Shown here one piece after another: positions 4,523-6,493 of a stretch of DNA of 6,493 bases. The DNA lies in contig JACDFO010000042.1 in assembly GCA_013815785.1 (NCBI GenBank), forward strand, positions 1 to 6,493, read 5' to 3'. Position 1 is the first letter of the stretch, and each line of letters begins with the position of its first letter. The notes under the pieces were generated by a model. The model ran no database searches, had not been told where the DNA came from, and saw only the letters and a program-made list of their open reading frames with translations. Made by a program: the position numbers and the translations under genes. This DNA is from Candidatus Saccharimonadota bacterium (GTDB taxonomy: Bacteria; Patescibacteriota; Saccharimonadia; Saccharimonadales; JACDFO01).

Positions 4523-6108
4523 TCAACGCGCACCGGTTTAAGAATCAATTGTTTAATTTTTGCGACCACAGGTCGTGGCTCTTCGAGGCCAAAGAGGCTG
4601 GATATTACCATGTGTACTGTCAGTGTTACCAGCGATATAGCTCCCAGTTTAAAGCCGAGCGTAACGAAACCGCGGTCACCGGCTTGCAAAGGCAACAGTG
4701 AAATCATAAAGAAGGCCGCCAAAACACTGAAGCCCGTAACAGATACTATACGAACGAGGCCACTAATGAAGGCTTGATCGAACAACTTGCGATCACGCAC
4801 AAGCATAACAATTCCAAGCACAAAAACCTCAAACGCGGCCACAATAGACTGAGCCATCGCCAGCCCAGCTATGCCGTAAGATGTCGGCTTAGATAACGTG
4901 TAAGCTAAGAAAATATTAAGTGCGATAGCAAATAGCGATATTATCAGCGGCGTTTTAGTATCTTTTTGTGCATAGAACCAGCGCGAGATGATTGAGAACA
5001 AAATTCTGAACAAGATCGCGCCGGCGAGGTAGCCGAATATCAGGGCAATTTCCGGTGCATTCTTGGCAAAAATCAGACGGGCAAAGTAAGCCCGGGCAAA
5101 GTAACTGACGACAACTACCGGCATAGCGATCCAAATCATTGCCCGAAACACAATTAAGAATTCCTTTCGGAACAAATCGGGTCGGCCCTGCGCCAAACGG
5201 TCAGTCATACGCGGGAATGCTGCCGTGGATATCGTGGTACCAATCAGCAAGATTGGAGTTGTGTGCAATATGTAGGCATTTTCATAAAAGGTGATGTTGC
5301 CCACCCCCAATCTCGTAGCTAAGTTCGTTTCGACGATACTGTTGATCGAATCAATCCCTTGGTCGATTGACCTTGCCGGCAGCTGACGCAAAATTAGCTT
5401 GAAGTCATTATTTTTCCAACTTATTTGTGGCTTCCATCGATAGCCCGTTCCTTGCAGTCCGAAGAAAACTACAAGTAACTGTAAGACTGCGCCGACTAAA
5501 GCGCCGATACCAAGCCCGATTAAGCCGATGTTATTTCGGAACACATAGACACTGATTAGGATTGCAGCGTTATAAAAAACAGGCGCGACAGCAAAGAAAA
5601 AGAAACGACCCAGATTTTGCTGTACGCTGGTCAGAATACCCGAAATTGCAAACAACAGTGGGTTAAACGCTATCAACCGCATTATCATCGCTGCATTTTT
5701 GAGCTGTTCCGGTGGCAGGTTTGGAGCAACCACATAATGAATCAACGGTTCAGCAAACAGTAGAATTACTATACCCACGAAAGCCATGGCTATCATGAGT
5801 AAGTTCAAGAGACTGTTTGATAATTCCCAGACGCCTTTTTTATCACCTCGCTCTAAGTGCTCTGCCAAAATCGGCATAAAAGCCACACCAAGTGCACCGG
5901 CAGCCACAGTAAAGAAGAAAAAATCAGGAATCTTAAACGCCGCAAAATATGCATCCGTACTTTGTGGCCCCAGTGTATCGAAGTTAGCGTTAACGACTTT
6001 GTAACGCAAGAAACCTAGAATCTGCCCAATCAAAGACACCACCAGTAATATTACGGCGGCGCTGCCTAATCCGGCACGCTTATTAACACGTGTGAGTATT
6101 CGATTCAC
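4516..6108 (-). CDS. murJ: MurJ/MviN family lipid II flippase, divergent
   Basis: MurJ flips the peptidoglycan precursor lipid II across the cytoplasmic membrane and belongs to the MOP superfamily. This 530-residue protein is hydrophobic along nearly its whole length, compatible with the usual 14 helices. It shows family blocks: ILGFLR (30-35), TDAYFAAFKIPD (51-62), AAGALGVAFMPILAEH (69-84), and further on GTTISTAAFPRMTD and RWFYAQKDTKTP (the YS-QD-KTP block). Compared from memory with E. coli MurJ, R24 and D39 are kept (R35, D52), but R18, R52 and R270 are replaced by Gln29, Phe65 and Ile280. I chose the GTG at 6108, which puts the first helix about 15 residues in and follows a TATAAT box; an in-frame TTG at 6153 would add 15 residues but also lacks a ribosome binding site. 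The family is sure; lipid II as substrate is inferred. Confidence 0.9.
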   Translation of the reverse strand: MNRILTRVNKRAGLGSAAVILLVVSLIGQILGFLRYKVVNANFDTLGPQSTDAYFAAFKIPDFFFFTVAAGALGVAFMPILAEHLERGDKKGVWELSNSLLNLLMIAMAFVGIVILLFAEPLIHYVVAPNLPPEQLKNAAMIMRLIAFNPLLFAISGILTSVQQNLGRFFFFAVAPVFYNAAILISVYVFRNNIGLIGLGIGALVGAVLQLLVVFFGLQGTGYRWKPQISWKNNDFKLILRQLPARSIDQGIDSINSIVETNLATRLGVGNITFYENAYILHTTPILLIGTTISTAAFPRMTDRLAQGRPDLFRKEFLIVFRAMIWIAMPVVVVSYFARAYFARLIFAKNAPEIALIFGYLAGAILFRILFSIISRWFYAQKDTKTPLIISLFAIALNIFLAYTLSKPTSYGIAGLAMAQSIVAAFEVFVLGIVMLVRDRKLFDQAFISGLVRIVSVTGFSVLAAFFMISLLPLQAGDRGFVTLGFKLGAISLVTLTVHMVISSLFGLEEPRPVVAKIKQLILKPVRVDW

Positions 6109-6117
6109 TAAGACTAG

Positions 6118-6123
6118 ATTATA
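6118..6123 (-). promoter_or_regulatory. -10 box (TATAAT) before murJ
   Basis: A perfect TATAAT on the minus strand ends 9 nt before the murJ GTG at 6108. Transcription would start within 2-3 nt of the GTG. No good -35 box stands at 16-18 bp (only TATTTT at 17), so the promoter is tentative; an ATG-less start and absent ribosome binding site agree with a near-leaderless mRNA. Confidence 0.4.
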
Positions 6124-6200
6124 GAGATAATCTGCGTGTAAAAATAGCCTCAATTTGATAGCCAGACAATCCCCGAGGTGTTTCAGGAGGAGCAGGGAGG

Positions 6201-6236
6201 CTTGGTTTGCTACGCAAACTCGGCTTTGCCGACCGA
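6201..6236. other. Small hairpin cluster between ftsH and murJ
   Basis: GTTTGC-TAC-GCAAAC (6205-6219) and CGGC-TTT-GCCG (6220-6230) are two perfect short hairpins in a row. TTGGT (6202-6206) can alternatively pair with ACCGA (6232-6236) and enclose them. Together with the larger hairpin at 6240-6266 the gap between ftsH and murJ (6109-6270) is mostly structured and non-coding. Function is unknown. Confidence 0.45.
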
Positions 6237-6239
6237 ACG

Positions 6240-6266
6240 ATGAGGAACCCGCCCGGGGTTCCTCAT
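6240..6266 (-). terminator. Strong hairpin after ftsH, probable terminator without U-tract
   Basis: ATGAGGAACCC (6240-6250) pairs perfectly with GGGTTCCTCAT (6256-6266) around a 5-nt loop. It starts 4 nt past the ftsH stop, the usual place for a terminator. No U-run follows on either strand, so termination may be inefficient, or the hairpin may mainly protect the ftsH mRNA 3' end. Confidence 0.5.
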
Positions 6267-6270
6267 TAGG

Positions 6271-6493
6271 CTAGTACAGTGCGGCGGCTTTGGGCATCGT
6301 CGAACCCTTCAGGATTTCTAAAACATGCTCAGCTTCAACGGTTTCTTTTTCTAGCAATGCGTCTTTGAGTTCTTCAAGCTTGTCTTTATTGGCTTTGATA
6401 ACTACACGAGCACGTTGGCCAGCTTCGGTTATAAGCGCTTCAACTTCGTCATCAATGACTTTGGCGGTCTCGTCAGAATACTGGCGGTCGTGG
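6271..6493 (-). CDS. ftsH: FtsH ATP-dependent zinc metalloprotease (C-terminal end, partial)
   Basis: FtsH is a membrane-anchored AAA+ protease that degrades misfolded membrane proteins and short-lived regulators. Only the last 74 residues are visible, translated from the minus strand, ending in TAG at 6273-6271. The segment RQYSDETAKVIDDEVEALI, followed by ANKDKLEELKDALLEKET and VEAEHVLEIL, is the helical end of the FtsH peptidase domain (family pattern YSEETA..ID.EV....A...A...L..N...L..LA..LLE.ETL). It closes with KGSTMPKAAALY and lacks the long glycine/proline-rich tail of some homologues. The ATPase and HExxH zinc sites are outside the window. It is followed by a hairpin and then murJ in the same orientation. 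Confidence 0.88.
   Translation of the reverse strand, partial: HDRQYSDETAKVIDDEVEALITEAGQRARVVIKANKDKLEELKDALLEKETVEAEHVLEILKGSTMPKAAALY

Noticed and set aside
4485..4526. TTG start of lepA at 4526
   Set aside because: It overlaps the end of murJ and the promoter; LepA proteins normally begin only a few residues before IRNF-IIAHIDHGKS.
1..6493. Recoded UGA, as in Gracilibacteria-like lineages
   Set aside because: All genes read through in the normal code with no internal TGA in frame; the seven visible stops are TAA or TAG, which is too few to argue anything from the lack of TGA.
1..6493. Mobile element, CRISPR array, tRNA/rRNA or defence system
   Set aside because: No transposase or integrase frame, no regularly spaced direct repeats, no tRNA-like cloverleaf, and no toxin or nuclease motif was seen in the genes.

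Overview
The window carries a compact set of bacterial housekeeping genes. All of them read on the minus strand except one kinase-like gene. From right to left on the minus strand the order is: the 3' end of ftsH (membrane AAA protease), murJ (lipid II flippase family), lepA (elongation factor 4), two small membrane-protein genes of unknown function, then, past the oppositely oriented kinase-like gene, hrcA (heat-shock repressor) and the 5' part of grpE, which runs off the left edge. The kinase-like gene (1195-1854, plus strand) belongs to the adenylate kinase family. It is divergent from hrcA and convergent with the small genes.

The organism is bacterial, with moderate base composition and short intergenic gaps. 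The seven visible stop codons are TAA or TAG, and no gene needs UGA read as sense. The shortened HrcA, a MurJ lacking several conserved arginines, and starts placed almost at the predicted transcription start suggest a reduced-genome lineage. A Patescibacteria/CPR member such as Saccharibacteria is my best guess, but this is inference from protein character and not from a marker gene.

Regulation is best resolved at hrcA. A near-consensus sigma70-type promoter (TTGACA, 18 bp, TATAAT) is overlapped by a CIRCE operator with perfect 9-bp arms and a 9-bp spacer, so HrcA should repress its own hrcA-grpE operon. hrcA and grpE overlap by 8 nt, and grpE has a strong Shine-Dalgarno inside the hrcA tail. 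The murJ, lepA and kinase-like genes instead each have a -10 box only 6-9 nt before the start codon, with no usable ribosome binding site, which suggests leaderless or near-leaderless mRNAs.

The non-coding stretches hold much structure. A stack of hairpins ending in a U-tract terminator (1061-1142) lies between the CIRCE and the kinase gene. A long imperfect inverted repeat (about 1828-1940) covers the end of the kinase gene and its downstream gap. A perfect 18-bp AT-rich palindrome with a U-tract forms a terminator behind the 92-residue gene. A second hairpin cluster (6201-6266) follows ftsH. I found no mobile element, CRISPR array, tRNA, rRNA or defence cassette. The unusual points are the divergent housekeeping proteins and these structured intergenic regions.
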